Shown: positions 18,995-28,094, counted from the stretch's first letter. The stretch: DNA of 64,000 nucleotides from Geofilum rhodophaeum (GCF_002210225.1 NZ_MWUJ01000008.1:95928-159927), one strand, 5' to 3'. Made by a program: numbers and translations. The notes: generated from the letters alone by a model not told the origin.

Positions 18995-19826
18995 GTTCAG
19001 CAGCATGAAACACCATTAGAGCCTCCATCGGCGACCGCCTCACCTCTCCCAAACGGCAGCCCTTCTCCAACGCCACCTCCTCCAGCAGCTCCCGGAAAAA
19101 CCAGGCTACACTCCCCGTAAAGTGCAAGGGCAGCTCCCGGTGCCCCGGATAAAGCAAAATGTTGCGGTCAAAAAACTCGACAAAACTCTCCCTAACCAGC
19201 CGACGTACAACCGGCACCTCCAAATGCTCCAGAATAAAAGGGACAAAGCCCGCTAAAAAGCGATTCGGAAAAGGCTGACGATACACCCGCTCTACCACCT
19301 GCAAGGCAGAAAGGTCGTAGCGCCCGATAAAAGCAGCCGACAAATCGGCCGGCAACTGTCGTTTAAAAACCGCGGATACCAACTTGCGTCCCAGCACCGC
19401 ACCACTGCCCTCATCCCCCAGAATAAAACCCAGGGGCGAAATGTGCTCAACAATCTCGCGCCCGTTATAATGGCAGGAATTGGAGCCCGTACCCAGAATG
19501 GCAACAAGGCCCTCTGAGCGTCCACACAAACCACGAGCAGCCCCCAAAAGGTCGCTTTCGACCTCCACCCGGGCACCGGGAAAGCGCCCTTCGAGCGCAG
19601 TCACCAGCTTATTGCGTTGCGCCTCACCGGCACAACCCGCACCATAAAACCAAACTTCCTGAACCCCCACCCATCCGGGCAGTTCCATCAACACTTTTTC
19701 TATGTCGGTCAGCTCTTGATAAAAAGGATTGATGCCTGCACTTAAGGCATTTTCCTGAACCCCGCCATCGGCAGCAAACAAACACCACTCCGTTTTACTG
19801 GACCCACTATCGGCAATCAGCTTCAT
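18987..19826 (-). CDS. BadF/BadG-type ATPase, probable N-acetylhexosamine kinase
   Basis: Sugar kinase of the ASKHA fold, 279 residues. The phosphate-1 motif is LIADSGSSKTEWCLF at the N-terminus. The second phosphate motif is VAILGTGSNSCHYNG near residue 107, and the conserved ILGDEGSGAVLGRK is near 135. This matches the BadF/N-acetylglucosamine kinase group, whose members phosphorylate GlcNAc or MurNAc in peptidoglycan recycling; the exact sugar cannot be read. The gene is divergent from the wall-related operon starting at 19935 and shares its intergenic region. Its stop codon lies within a repeat unit of the cluster on its 3' side. Confidence 0.85.
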   Translation of the reverse strand: MKLIADSGSSKTEWCLFAADGGVQENALSAGINPFYQELTDIEKVLMELPGWVGVQEVWFYGAGCAGEAQRNKLVTALEGRFPGARVEVESDLLGAARGLCGRSEGLVAILGTGSNSCHYNGREIVEHISPLGFILGDEGSGAVLGRKLVSAVFKRQLPADLSAAFIGRYDLSALQVVERVYRQPFPNRFLAGFVPFILEHLEVPVVRRLVRESFVEFFDRNILLYPGHRELPLHFTGSVAWFFRELLEEVALEKGCRLGEVRRSPMEALMVFHAAERA

Positions 19827-19934
19827 CTTCTTTTAAAAATCTTTGGTTACTCCGCCGGCTCTTGGCTATATTTACACCTTGTTGCGGTACAAAGCCGACA
19901 CAAATTAAGCATTAATTCACCAAACACAAAGGTC

Positions 19935-20108
19935 ATGAGCAAAGACAGCGGAACTTCAGGTGCCATTTACGGATTGGGCCTCATTGGCGCAGCCATCTAC
20001 TTCATTTCCGGAGCCACCAGTTTCTGGGCAGGCGTACTCGGCTTTTTAAAGGCCCTGGTGTGGCCCGCCTTTTTGGTTTACGAACTGTTGAAATACATCG
20101 GCGCCTAA
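19935..20108 (+). CDS. Small membrane protein, 57 residues
   Basis: A short gene of 57 residues beginning [18 protein letters not shown]. It has two closely spaced hydrophobic stretches (about 9-26, [18 protein letters not shown], and 32-50, [18 protein letters not shown]), giving a hairpin in the membrane. Similar short proteins with a GxxGA...FxxGxLGxxKAxxWPAxLxY pattern occur singly in many bacteria without known function. It stops two bases before the glycosyltransferase ATG, so it is the first gene of that operon. It is short, but the frame, spacing and hydrophobic pattern support it. Confidence 0.75.
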   Translation: MSKDSGTSGAIYGLGLIGAAIYFISGATSFWAGVLGFLKALVWPAFLVYELLKYIGA

Positions 20109-20110
20109 AT

Positions 20111-21433
20111 ATGGACAAAATAGAGAAGCACCTTTTGCTGCAGCCCTCGACTGCGGCCCTGAAAAGTATTGCACAAAGCTGCAAGGCACCCTACCTGTTG
20201 CTGCAACTCAGGGAAGCCGACATTGAATGGCTGCCCCGGGCCCGGGAGCGCCTCCTGCAAACAGCAGAAAACACCGGCGCCCTGCTGGTCTATGCCGACG
20301 CCTACCGCGAAAAGGACGGCCAACTGCAAGCCTGGCCCCACATCGACTACCAGGATGGGAGTCTCCGCGACGATTTTGATTTTGGTCCCCTGGTACTGGT
20401 CCAGACCGCTGCCTTTAAACTTGCCGTGGACCAGCTGGACGACCATAACTACGCAGCCTGGTACGCGGTGCGCCTGCATCTGGCCCGCCGGGGACGCATC
20501 CTTCGCCTGCCGGAATATCTTTACAGCTACAGTCGGGACAACGATAAGCGCAAAACGGGACAACAGCAATTCGATTATGTGGACCCGCGCAACCGCGAGG
20601 TGCAAATAGAGATGGAGGCCGTCTGCACCCGGCATTTGAGCGAGCTGGGCGCTCTGCTCCAGGCCCCTTTTAAAGAAGCCCCCCTCGAAGAAGGCGAGTT
20701 TCCGGTGACCGCCAGCATCGTTATTCCCGTTCGCAACCGCGTTAAAACCATAGAAGAAGCCGTCGCTTCGGCAGCGCGCCAGCGGTGCGACTTTCCGTTT
20801 AACATTTTGGTGGTGGACAACCACTCCGACGACGGAACAACGGAACGGCTGCAGGCACTGACGCAACAACACCCTCATTTGCTGCACCTGCAACCTAAAA
20901 GCAAGCAGCTGGGCATTGGGGGCTGCTGGAACGAGGCCCTTTACCATCCGCAATGTGGCCGCTTTGTGGTGCAGCTCGACAGCGACGACCTGTACAACAG
21001 CGACCAGGTGCTGCAAACCATCGTCGACACCTTTTACCGTGAGCGCTGCGCCCTGCTGGTGGGCAGCTACCAGATGGTCGACTTCCAGCTGGAGGAACTG
21101 CCACCGGGCCTCATCGACCACCGCGAATGGACCCCCCACAACGGTCCCAACAACGCCCTGCGCATCAACGGACTGGGTGCACCCCGCGCCTTTTTCACCC
21201 CCATTCTGCGTCAAATCGGTTTTCCCAACGTAAGCTATGGCGAGGACTATGCCGTAGCCCTGGCACTGAGTCGCACCTGGCACACCGGGCGCATCTACAC
21301 GCCCCTCTACCTTTGTCGCCGCTGGGAAGGCAATACCGATGCCGACCTGAATGTGCAGCAGAGCAATGCGCACAATACGTATAAGGACCGACTGCGCACC
21401 CTCGAACTGTATGCCCGCACAGCCAAAAAATAG
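20111..21433 (+). CDS. Two-module family 2 glycosyltransferase
   Basis: Probable sugar transferase using a nucleotide sugar, 440 residues. The C-terminal module (about 215-440) is a clear GT-A fold: [17 protein letters not shown], then [12 protein letters not shown], the metal-binding LDSDDLYN (DxD equivalent) near 295, and [10 protein letters not shown] near 375. The N-terminal module (about 10-185, with [10 protein letters not shown] and [13 protein letters not shown]) looks like a second, degenerate glycosyltransferase domain. No membrane helix is seen, so it is cytoplasmic. The start is the ATG at 20111, two bases after the small membrane protein's stop. The acceptor is unknown; the neighbours suggest a cell-wall amino sugar. 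Confidence 0.85.
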   Translation: MDKIEKHLLLQPSTAALKSIAQSCKAPYLLLQLREADIEWLPRARERLLQTAENTGALLVYADAYREKDGQLQAWPHIDYQDGSLRDDFDFGPLVLVQTAAFKLAVDQLDDHNYAAWYAVRLHLARRGRILRLPEYLYSYSRDNDKRKTGQQQFDYVDPRNREVQIEMEAVCTRHLSELGALLQAPFKEAPLEEGEFPVTASIVIPVRNRVKTIEEAVASAARQRCDFPFNILVVDNHSDDGTTERLQALTQQHPHLLHLQPKSKQLGIGGCWNEALYHPQCGRFVVQLDSDDLYNSDQVLQTIVDTFYRERCALLVGSYQMVDFQLEELPPGLIDHREWTPHNGPNNALRINGLGAPRAFFTPILRQIGFPNVSYGEDYAVALALSRTWHTGRIYTPLYLCRRWEGNTDADLNVQQSNAHNTYKDRLRTLELYARTAKK

Positions 21434-21437
21434 ACAA

Positions 21438-22388
21438 ATGGACTACCTTTCGGTCGAACATTTTTTACAGGAACAACTCAGCCAATGGCCCGAGGCCCGC
21501 AAGCGCTTCGAAGGTCTGGAGGAAGTCATGACCCGAAGCATCGGCCTGGGACAAGGCGAAAACCTTGTCCTCCAACTGAACCCACAGCGCATCCGCTCCT
21601 CCGCCGCCGCCACCGATGCCCCAAGCATTGCCCGGCGGGCCTGCTTTTTGTGTCCCGAACAACGCCCGCCCGAACAGCTCATCTGGCCCTTTGGCAGCGA
21701 CTACCACATTCTGGTGAATCCCTTCCCCATCTTTCCACAGCACCTGACCATCGTAAGCAAGACCCACGTGCCTCAGCGCTTGGCGGGACGCATAGGCGAC
21801 ATGCTGCACTTGGCCCAACACCTTAAGGGCACTACCGTTTTTTACAACGGCGCAAAATGCGGGGCCTCGGCACCCGACCATTTTCACTTTCAGGCAGGAA
21901 GCAGCGACCTTATGCCCCTGGAGGAAGAATGGCGGCAACATAGGCGCGAAACCCTTTGGGAACAAGAAGCCTTGCTTATCCAGGCATCGGCCAACACGCA
22001 ACGCCACTACCTGATGTTGGAAGACGACGACAGCGAGCGGCTGGAACAGGTATTGCAAAGCATTTTAGAACAGCTCCAAAAGCTACAGGAAGAAAAGGAA
22101 GAAGCCCGCATCAACCTGCTGGCGCGCCACCATGGCAGCCATTGGCGCCTCTTTCTCTTTCCGCGCGGGGCCCACCGGCCCCGCCAGTACGCCCTCGAAG
22201 GAAAAGAACGCCTGCTGTTGAGTCCCGCCTCCGTAGATTTCGGCGGCCTCTTTATTTGTGCCCGCGTGGAAGATTACGACAAACTGAACGCCCCGCAATT
22301 GCGCGACGTACTCAGTCAATGTACCTTGCCTGCCGGTCAGTGGCAGGAATTTAAAGAAAAGTTGAGCGCCTATTTTAGTAAGTTATGA
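21438..22388 (+). CDS. DUF4922 protein, GalT/HIT-like nucleotidylyltransferase or phosphorylase
   Basis: The protein is 316 residues. It carries a HIT/GalT-superfamily core: LVNPFPIFPQHLTIVSK near residue 90-106, followed by NGAKCGASAPDHFHFQAGS near 137-155. There the HxHxQ triad (HFHFQ) holds the His that forms a nucleotidyl intermediate in GalT, Apa2 and plant VTC2. CFLC near residue 69 may bind a metal, as cysteines do in GalT. The C-terminal half is a second half-domain. A sugar-1-phosphate nucleotidyl transfer or nucleotide-sugar phosphorolysis is therefore plausible, but the substrate is unknown. It begins four bases after the glycosyltransferase stop and overlaps SpoIID by four bases, so translation is coupled. 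Confidence 0.8.
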   Translation: MDYLSVEHFLQEQLSQWPEARKRFEGLEEVMTRSIGLGQGENLVLQLNPQRIRSSAAATDAPSIARRACFLCPEQRPPEQLIWPFGSDYHILVNPFPIFPQHLTIVSKTHVPQRLAGRIGDMLHLAQHLKGTTVFYNGAKCGASAPDHFHFQAGSSDLMPLEEEWRQHRRETLWEQEALLIQASANTQRHYLMLEDDDSERLEQVLQSILEQLQKLQEEKEEARINLLARHHGSHWRLFLFPRGAHRPRQYALEGKERLLLSPASVDFGGLFICARVEDYDKLNAPQLRDVLSQCTLPAGQWQEFKEKLSAYFSKL

Positions 22389-23737
22389 AGTGGAACAACC
22401 AGGAACCGGAAATAGCGGTGGGACTGCTGCGGGCACCCGATATACAAGTCACGCTGCACGGCAGCTATCGTTTGAACGAGGAGCTGCTCAGCGGCAGGGT
22501 GACCTTCAGCCTGGACAAGGAGCACAAGGGTGCGGGGGGACTGCTCAGTTATCGGGCGGGACAGAAAACCGGTGAAACCGCTCTGCCTCTGACGCTGGTA
22601 CCGGTCAACTACGACCAGGAAGTGGTGGAGGTCCACCAAATAACCATCGGTATCGATTTTCACTGGCAGCGGAAGGAGGACCAGCGTTTTCGGGGCAGTC
22701 TTCGTTTGGTGGAAGAGGGGGGACAACTCAGAGTCATTAATGTACTGAAGCTGGAGGACTATCTGGTGTCGGTCATTTCTTCGGAGATGAAGGCCACCGC
22801 CTCGGCCGAATTTCTGAAGGCCCATGCCATCATGTCGCGCAGCTGGCTGCTGGCCCAATTGCAAAAGGCGGCCGAAGGAGGAAATGCCGCCGGGGCAGCA
22901 GACCAGGACAACAACCCGGAACGGCACATTAGGTGGTACGACCGGGAAGACCATGCCCTGTTTGATGTATGTGCCGACGACCACTGTCAGCGTTACCAGG
23001 GCCTGACGCGGGCGACGGAGCCGCGGGTTGAAGCGGCGGTCCGGGAGACAAGTGGGCAGGTCCTGCTTTACAACGACCGGGTTTGCGATGCCCGTTTCTC
23101 AAAGTGCTGCGGCGGAGCCACAGAAAGTTTTGAGGAAGTCTGGGAGCCCATCCCCCACCCCTACCTGGGCAGCTGGCGCGACGGCGGGCAGGGCGACTTG
23201 CCCAATTTACGTAAGGAGGAGCAGGCAACGGCCTGGATACTGGGACAACCGGAGGCCTGGTGCAGGACCAGCGACCGGGAGGTGCTGGCTCAGGTATTGA
23301 ACGACTACGACCAGGAAACGCAGGACTTCTTCCGCTGGGAGGTGGTGCTGAGTCAGCAGGAGCTGCAGCGACTGCTGAAGGAAAAAATCGGTCTGGAACT
23401 GGGCGCCATCCAAAGTCTCCGCCCCCTAAAAAGAGGCGGCTCGGGGCGCATCAGCGAACTGGAAATTACCGGAACACAGGGTCGTTGCGTGGTGGGTAAG
23501 GAACTGGAAATACGCAAAGCCCTCTCGCCCTCCCACCTTTACAGCTCGGCCTTTGTGGTAGAAGCGCAACCTGCCGGTGCGGCGCTGCCGGAGGCCTTTC
23601 GCCTGAGGGGCGCAGGCTGGGGTCACGGTGTGGGCCTTTGTCAGATAGGCGCTGCGGTGATGGGGGCCGCCGGCAAAGACCACACCCGGATATTGTTGCA
23701 CTATTTCAGGGGAGCCGCCCTTAAAAAACTGTATTGA
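22385..23737 (+). CDS. SpoIID/LytB domain protein, no signal peptide visible
   Basis: SpoIID-family proteins are lytic transglycosylases that cut glycan strands lacking peptide side chains. The product is 450 residues. An N-terminal beta region (AVGLLRAPDIQVTLHGSY) leads to the catalytic segment LEDYLVSVISSEMKATASAE near residues 122-141. The glutamate in SSEM corresponds to the catalytic acid, and KAHAIMSRSW follows as in the family. CCGGATESFEEVW and the late GWGHGVGLCQIGA near 411-423 are also conserved. The N-terminus MKWNNQEPEIAV shows no signal peptide or membrane helix, so on this sequence the enzyme would stay in the cytoplasm. It overlaps DUF4922 by four bases and the permease start by one. 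Confidence 0.88.
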   Translation: MKWNNQEPEIAVGLLRAPDIQVTLHGSYRLNEELLSGRVTFSLDKEHKGAGGLLSYRAGQKTGETALPLTLVPVNYDQEVVEVHQITIGIDFHWQRKEDQRFRGSLRLVEEGGQLRVINVLKLEDYLVSVISSEMKATASAEFLKAHAIMSRSWLLAQLQKAAEGGNAAGAADQDNNPERHIRWYDREDHALFDVCADDHCQRYQGLTRATEPRVEAAVRETSGQVLLYNDRVCDARFSKCCGGATESFEEVWEPIPHPYLGSWRDGGQGDLPNLRKEEQATAWILGQPEAWCRTSDREVLAQVLNDYDQETQDFFRWEVVLSQQELQRLLKEKIGLELGAIQSLRPLKRGGSGRISELEITGTQGRCVVGKELEIRKALSPSHLYSSAFVVEAQPAGAALPEAFRLRGAGWGHGVGLCQIGAAVMGAAGKDHTRILLHYFRGAALKKLY

Positions 23738-25026
23738 TGGAAAACACGAAACAAGGGAACGGTTGGCGCTGGATTCCCTCTTTGTATTTTGTACAGGGAC
23801 TGCCCTACGTCATGGTGATGACGGTATCGGTAATCATGTACAAGCGCCTGGGCCTCTCCAACACCGACATTGCACTGTACACCAGCTGGCTCTACCTGCC
23901 CTGGTTCATCAAACCGGCTTGGAGTCCCTTTGTCGATTTGTTGCGCACCAAGCGCTGGTGGATACTGGTGATGCAGCTGGTGATGGGGGGCGGACTGGCA
24001 GGGGTGGCCCTGAGTATTCCGGTCGATCCTTTTGTGCGCTACACCCTGGCCTTCTTCTGGCTGCTGGCTTTCAGCTCGGCCACCCACGACATTGCTGCCG
24101 ACGGCTTTTATATGTTGGGATTGAAGGAGGACGAGCAGGCTTTTTTTGTAGGCATACGCAGCACCTTTTACCGCCTGGCCATGATGACCGGTCAAGGGCT
24201 TCTGGTGATGCTGGCCGGCTGGCTGGAGCAGCGCATGGGCATCGCCAGGGCCTGGCAAATCACCTTTGTGGCCATGGCACTGCTGCTGGTGGTGGCTGCG
24301 CTGTGGCATAGTTGGAGTCTGCCCAGGCCCCAAAACGATGGGGCAACCGAAGCGCAGACTGGTGCTGAGTTGTGGCGGGGCGTTGGCGCCTCCCTGGGCT
24401 CCTTCTTTGCCAAACCGGGCATGAAGGTGGCCGTGGCCTTTATGCTGCTCTATCGCCTGGGCGAAGCGCAGCTGGTGAAGCTGGCCGCTCCCTTTTTGCT
24501 GGATGCCCGGGAGGTGGGGGGACTGGCGCTGAGTACCGAGACGGTGGGCTTACTTTACGGGACCATTGGGGTGGTGGCGCTGACGCTGGGAGGCATTCTG
24601 GGCGGATGGCTGATTACCCGAAAATGCTTGCGCTATTGGCTGTGGCCCATGGCATTGGCCATGAATCTGCCCAACCTGGCCTATGTGGTGCTGGCCTGGT
24701 GGCAGCCGGAGGGTATGTCCATGGTGGCCGCACTGATAGCCCTGGAACAACTGGGTTATGGCTTTGGTTTCACGGCCTATGTACTGTTTCTGATTCATTA
24801 TGCCGACGGGCCCTACAAAACCGCCCACTACGCCATTGGAACGGGACTCATGGCCCTGGGCATGATGCTGCCGGGTATGGCTTCGGGCTGGCTGCAAGAC
24901 CTCCTGGGCTATCGCTTTTTCTTTATTTGGGTGGTGCTTTGTACCCTTCCGGGTTTTGCCCTGCTGCCCCAATTGAAGATTCCGGCACATTTTGGCCGCA
25001 AAAACCAGGGCTTTACCAAAAATTAA
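23737..25026 (+). CDS. AmpG-like MFS permease, probable muropeptide transporter
   Basis: Major facilitator with about twelve membrane helices, 429 residues. It resembles AmpG: YFVQGLPYVMVMTVSVIMYKRLG at the first helix, FIKPAWSPFVDLL between helices 2 and 3, and FSSATHDIAADGFYM near residue 118, matching the AmpG STQDIAxDA-type stretch. AmpG proteins import anhydro-muropeptides released by lytic transglycosylases, which fits the SpoIID gene directly upstream. The start is the ATG at 23737, whose A is the last base of the SpoIID stop (TGATG). It ends the operon before the serB promoter box. Confidence 0.8.
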   Translation: MENTKQGNGWRWIPSLYFVQGLPYVMVMTVSVIMYKRLGLSNTDIALYTSWLYLPWFIKPAWSPFVDLLRTKRWWILVMQLVMGGGLAGVALSIPVDPFVRYTLAFFWLLAFSSATHDIAADGFYMLGLKEDEQAFFVGIRSTFYRLAMMTGQGLLVMLAGWLEQRMGIARAWQITFVAMALLLVVAALWHSWSLPRPQNDGATEAQTGAELWRGVGASLGSFFAKPGMKVAVAFMLLYRLGEAQLVKLAAPFLLDAREVGGLALSTETVGLLYGTIGVVALTLGGILGGWLITRKCLRYWLWPMALAMNLPNLAYVVLAWWQPEGMSMVAALIALEQLGYGFGFTAYVLFLIHYADGPYKTAHYAIGTGLMALGMMLPGMASGWLQDLLGYRFFFIWVVLCTLPGFALLPQLKIPAHFGRKNQGFTKN

Positions 25027-25049
25027 CGGGCACTCTACAGCAGTTGTAT

Positions 25050-25057
25050 TATCTTTG
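25050..25057 (+). promoter_or_regulatory. Bacteroidota -7 box upstream of serB
   Basis: TATCTTTG matches TAnnTTTG, 44 bases before the serB ATG. No clear -33 box at 19 bases. Confidence 0.5.
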
Positions 25058-25101
25058 TGCCCTAAATATTTTAATATTCAACCTGTCGCAGCGTTGCTAC
25101 C

Positions 25102-26322
25102 ATGACCAAACAACGAGAAATCATTCTGCTGAACATTGCCGGTGAGGACAAACCGGGAGTTACAGCTACCCTGACCAACATTTTGGCCGAACACAATGTC
25201 AACATCCTGGACATTGGTCAGGCCGTTATCCATGAGGACCTGGGTCTGGGCATCCTCCTGGAGGTGCCCGAGAAATCGGAATCTTCGCCCATCCTCAAAG
25301 ACCTGCTTTTTAAGGCCTACGAGATGGGCCTCAATATAAAGTTCACGCCCATTCCGGAGCACAAGTACGAAGAGTGGGTGAACCACCAGGGCAAGGAGCG
25401 CTTTATTGTGACCCTGCTCTCGCGCAAGCTCACCGCCAAACAGCTTTCTAAAGTCACCCGCCTCATTTCCGACCAGGGCCTCAACATCGATCTGATCAGT
25501 CGCCTCAGCGGCCGTGTTCCCCTGAACAACGGCAAACACAACAAGAGTGTGGTGGAGTTCTGGGTACGCGGCACCCCCCGCGATATTGAAAGCATGAAAA
25601 CGACCTTTATCGACATTTCGGGAGAAACCGGTGTGGACATCGCTTTTCAGGAAGACAACATCTACCGCCGCAACCGCCGTTTGGTGTGTTTTGATATGGA
25701 CTCGACCCTTATTCAGGCTGAGGTTATTGATGAACTGGCCCGAAAAGCGGGGGTTTACGAGCAGGTAAGTGCCATTACCGAGGCCGCCATGCGGGGCGAA
25801 ATGGACTTCAACGAAAGTTTCAAGCAGCGCGTTGCGCTGCTTAAAGGCTTGGACGAAAGTGTGATGAAGGAGGTGGCCGACAGTCTCCCGCTTACCGAAG
25901 GGGCCGAGCGCCTCTTTCAAACCCTCAAGAAATACGGCTACCGCACCGCCATCCTGTCGGGCGGCTTCACCTATTTCGGCAACTACCTCAAAGGCAAACT
26001 GGGCATAGACTACATCTTTGCCAACGAGCTCGAAATCAAGGACGGCAAACTCACCGGTAAGCATGTGGGGGAAATCATCGACGGACAAAAAAAGGCGGAG
26101 CTGCTGAAGCTTATTGCGTTTAAAGAGGATATTCATCTGGAGCAGGTAATTGCCGTGGGCGATGGCTCCAACGATTTGCCCATGTTGCGATTGGCGGGAC
26201 TGGGTATTGCCTTCCACGCCAAGCCTAAGGTAAAAGCCTCGGCCAAACACGCCATTTCAACCATTGGTCTGGATGCCATCCTTTATCTTTTGGGCTTCCG
26301 CGACCGTGAAATCAATATGTAA
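25102..26322 (+). CDS. serB: Phosphoserine phosphatase with N-terminal ACT domains
   Basis: Dephosphorylates phosphoserine, the last step of serine synthesis. The protein is 406 residues. Two ACT-like regulatory regions come first (LLNIAGEDKPGVTATLTNIL at about 9, and RFIVTLLSRKLTAKQLSKV at about 99), and may sense serine. A HAD phosphatase follows: motif I FDMDSTLIQAEVIDELA near residue 198, motif II LSGGFTYF near 287, and the motif IV region GDGSNDLPML near 353. The double-ACT form is normal in Bacteroidota. Its stop overlaps the pepD start by one base (TAATG), so the two are coupled although functionally unrelated. Confidence 0.95.
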   Translation: MTKQREIILLNIAGEDKPGVTATLTNILAEHNVNILDIGQAVIHEDLGLGILLEVPEKSESSPILKDLLFKAYEMGLNIKFTPIPEHKYEEWVNHQGKERFIVTLLSRKLTAKQLSKVTRLISDQGLNIDLISRLSGRVPLNNGKHNKSVVEFWVRGTPRDIESMKTTFIDISGETGVDIAFQEDNIYRRNRRLVCFDMDSTLIQAEVIDELARKAGVYEQVSAITEAAMRGEMDFNESFKQRVALLKGLDESVMKEVADSLPLTEGAERLFQTLKKYGYRTAILSGGFTYFGNYLKGKLGIDYIFANELEIKDGKLTGKHVGEIIDGQKKAELLKLIAFKEDIHLEQVIAVGDGSNDLPMLRLAGLGIAFHAKPKVKASAKHAISTIGLDAILYLLGFRDREINM

Positions 26323-27770
26323 TGCAGCAATATCCTTTTACAGATTTACAACCGGCCGGCATTTGGCAGTACTTCCACGAAATTTGTCAGGTACCCCGCC
26401 CCTCCAAAAAAGAAGAACGCATCCGTGCCTACCTGGTCGACTTTGCCCAAAAGCAGGGACTCGAAGTCAGGGAAGATGCCATTGGCAATATTCTGATAAA
26501 GAAGGCGGGGACGGGGGGACTGGAAGACCGGCCGCCGGTGGTGCTGCAGTCGCACATCGATATGGTTTGCGAGAAAAACAGTGAGGTGGCGCACGACTTT
26601 CTGCAAGACCCCATTCTTCCGCGTATTGAAGGGGATTGGGTGAAGGCTACTGGCACCACCCTGGGGGCCGACGACGGCATTGGCATGGCGGCCCAGCTGG
26701 CTTTGCTGGCCGATAAAACCTTGCCGCACGTTCCGCTGGAGTGCTTGTTTACGGTGGACGAGGAAACGGGGCTGACCGGAGCTTTCGGACTCGAAGCGGG
26801 TTTCTTTGAGGGCAAAACGCTGTTGAATCTGGACTCGGAGGACGAAGGAGAAATTTTTATTGGCTGTGCCGGAGGGATAGACTCGGTGGGGACCTTTATC
26901 CCCGAATGGGAAGCCACGCCGGCGGGCAGTTTTGCCTTTGAAGTGCGGGTAAGGGGACTGACCGGAGGGCACTCGGGCGACGACATTCATAAAGGACTGG
27001 GTAATGCCGTGAAGTGGCTCACCCGCTACCTTTGGGAGGCAACGCGCGACTTCGATTTTCGTCTCGCCAGCATAGAAGGGGGCAACCTGCGCAATGCCCT
27101 GGCGCGCGAAGCGCGGGCCCTGGGCGTGGTTCCCCGCAAGTACAAGGAGCAGGTAAGGGTATTGCTCAATTGTATGACGGCCGACCTCGAGGAGGAATTT
27201 ACCGTCACCGAACCGAATTTTAAACTGGAACTGGAGTCGGCCGACCTGCCCGCGCAGGTGTACCGGGCCGACTTTCACCATAAGCTGGTCAACACCCTGA
27301 TGGCCCTGCCCCACGGGGTTATGGCCATGAGTCAACAGGTGGCGGGACTGGTGGAGACTTCGACCAATCTGGCCTCGATTAAGGAGGTGGAGGGACAGCT
27401 GGTGGTATCGACAAGTCAGCGCAGCGCCATCGAAAGTGCCCGCGACCATCTGGCTGCTGTGGTAAAAGCCTGCTTTGACCTGGGTGGTGCCCGGGTAAGG
27501 CACTCCGACGGCTACCCGGGTTGGGCGCCCAACCCGGATTCTCCTTTGCTCAAAAACAGTGTGGCCTCCTACCGGAAGCTCTTTCAACAAGAGCCTGAAG
27601 TCAAGGCCATTCATGCGGGATTGGAATGTGGCCTTTTCCTGAAAAAATATCCGGGTCTCGACATGATTTCCATCGGGCCCACCATCAAGGGAGCCCACTC
27701 GCCCGATGAGCGCTTGCACATCCCCTCGGTAGAGAAATTCTGGAAACACCTGATTGACTTGCTGGTCTGA
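26322..27770 (+). CDS. pepD: Aminoacyl-histidine dipeptidase (PepD, M20 family)
   Basis: Zinc dipeptidase cleaving Xaa-His (carnosine-like) and other dipeptides in the cytoplasm. The product is 482 residues, the usual length. Metal and catalytic residues are visible: the His and Asp in LQSHIDMVCE near residue 80, the bridging Asp in GADDGIGMA near 116, the Glu pair in TVDEETGLTGA near 146, and Asp in NLDSEDEGEI near 171. The lid domain has GGHSGDDIHKG near 215, and the late metal His lies in GAHSPDERLH near 462. It begins on the last base of the serB stop codon. Confidence 0.94.
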   Translation: MQQYPFTDLQPAGIWQYFHEICQVPRPSKKEERIRAYLVDFAQKQGLEVREDAIGNILIKKAGTGGLEDRPPVVLQSHIDMVCEKNSEVAHDFLQDPILPRIEGDWVKATGTTLGADDGIGMAAQLALLADKTLPHVPLECLFTVDEETGLTGAFGLEAGFFEGKTLLNLDSEDEGEIFIGCAGGIDSVGTFIPEWEATPAGSFAFEVRVRGLTGGHSGDDIHKGLGNAVKWLTRYLWEATRDFDFRLASIEGGNLRNALAREARALGVVPRKYKEQVRVLLNCMTADLEEEFTVTEPNFKLELESADLPAQVYRADFHHKLVNTLMALPHGVMAMSQQVAGLVETSTNLASIKEVEGQLVVSTSQRSAIESARDHLAAVVKACFDLGGARVRHSDGYPGWAPNPDSPLLKNSVASYRKLFQQEPEVKAIHAGLECGLFLKKYPGLDMISIGPTIKGAHSPDERLHIPSVEKFWKHLIDLLV

Positions 27771-27871
27771 TTTTATCGGGCAAATACTTACTTTATTGTG
27801 TATCTATTTAGGTCGCGGTGCGTATAGGTAGGCATTGGGATTATTCAACAACAATAATAAAAGGATTCATA

Positions 27872-28069
27872 ATGGAGAGAGTTTTAACCAAGCATTTCCA
27901 GTACACTGGATTGGATGATTACGACATGTCGTTGGACGAGCAGATGAATGCCTTCCTTTCGGAAAACAAAATCACGCCCGAGCAAATACTCGATGTGGAA
28001 TATGCGGCCCATTCAAGCGGCGGCATCAATACCTACACCGCGTTGCTGTTGTACAAATCATCGCAGTAA
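27872..28069 (+). CDS. Small conserved protein, Cse60-like
   Basis: A 65-residue cytoplasmic protein starting MERVLTKHFQYTGLDDYD at the ATG at 27872. An in-frame upstream ATG would add 18 residues that look like leader sequence. The pattern of a helix (LDEQMNAFLSEN), a buried strand (QILDVEYAAHS) and a final strand (TYTALLLYK) resembles the small Cse60/DUF2758-type proteins, in which an N-terminal helix packs on two strands. This is only a resemblance and no function is known. It has its own transcription unit ending at a strong terminator. Confidence 0.6.
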   Translation: MERVLTKHFQYTGLDDYDMSLDEQMNAFLSENKITPEQILDVEYAAHSSGGINTYTALLLYKSSQ

Positions 28070-28094
28070 ACGTTTTTTAGAACAACAAATGTGA

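Noticed and set aside
23734..23736. TTG start for the AmpG-like permease
   Set aside because: The ATG at 23737, overlapping the SpoIID stop by one base, is the better start.
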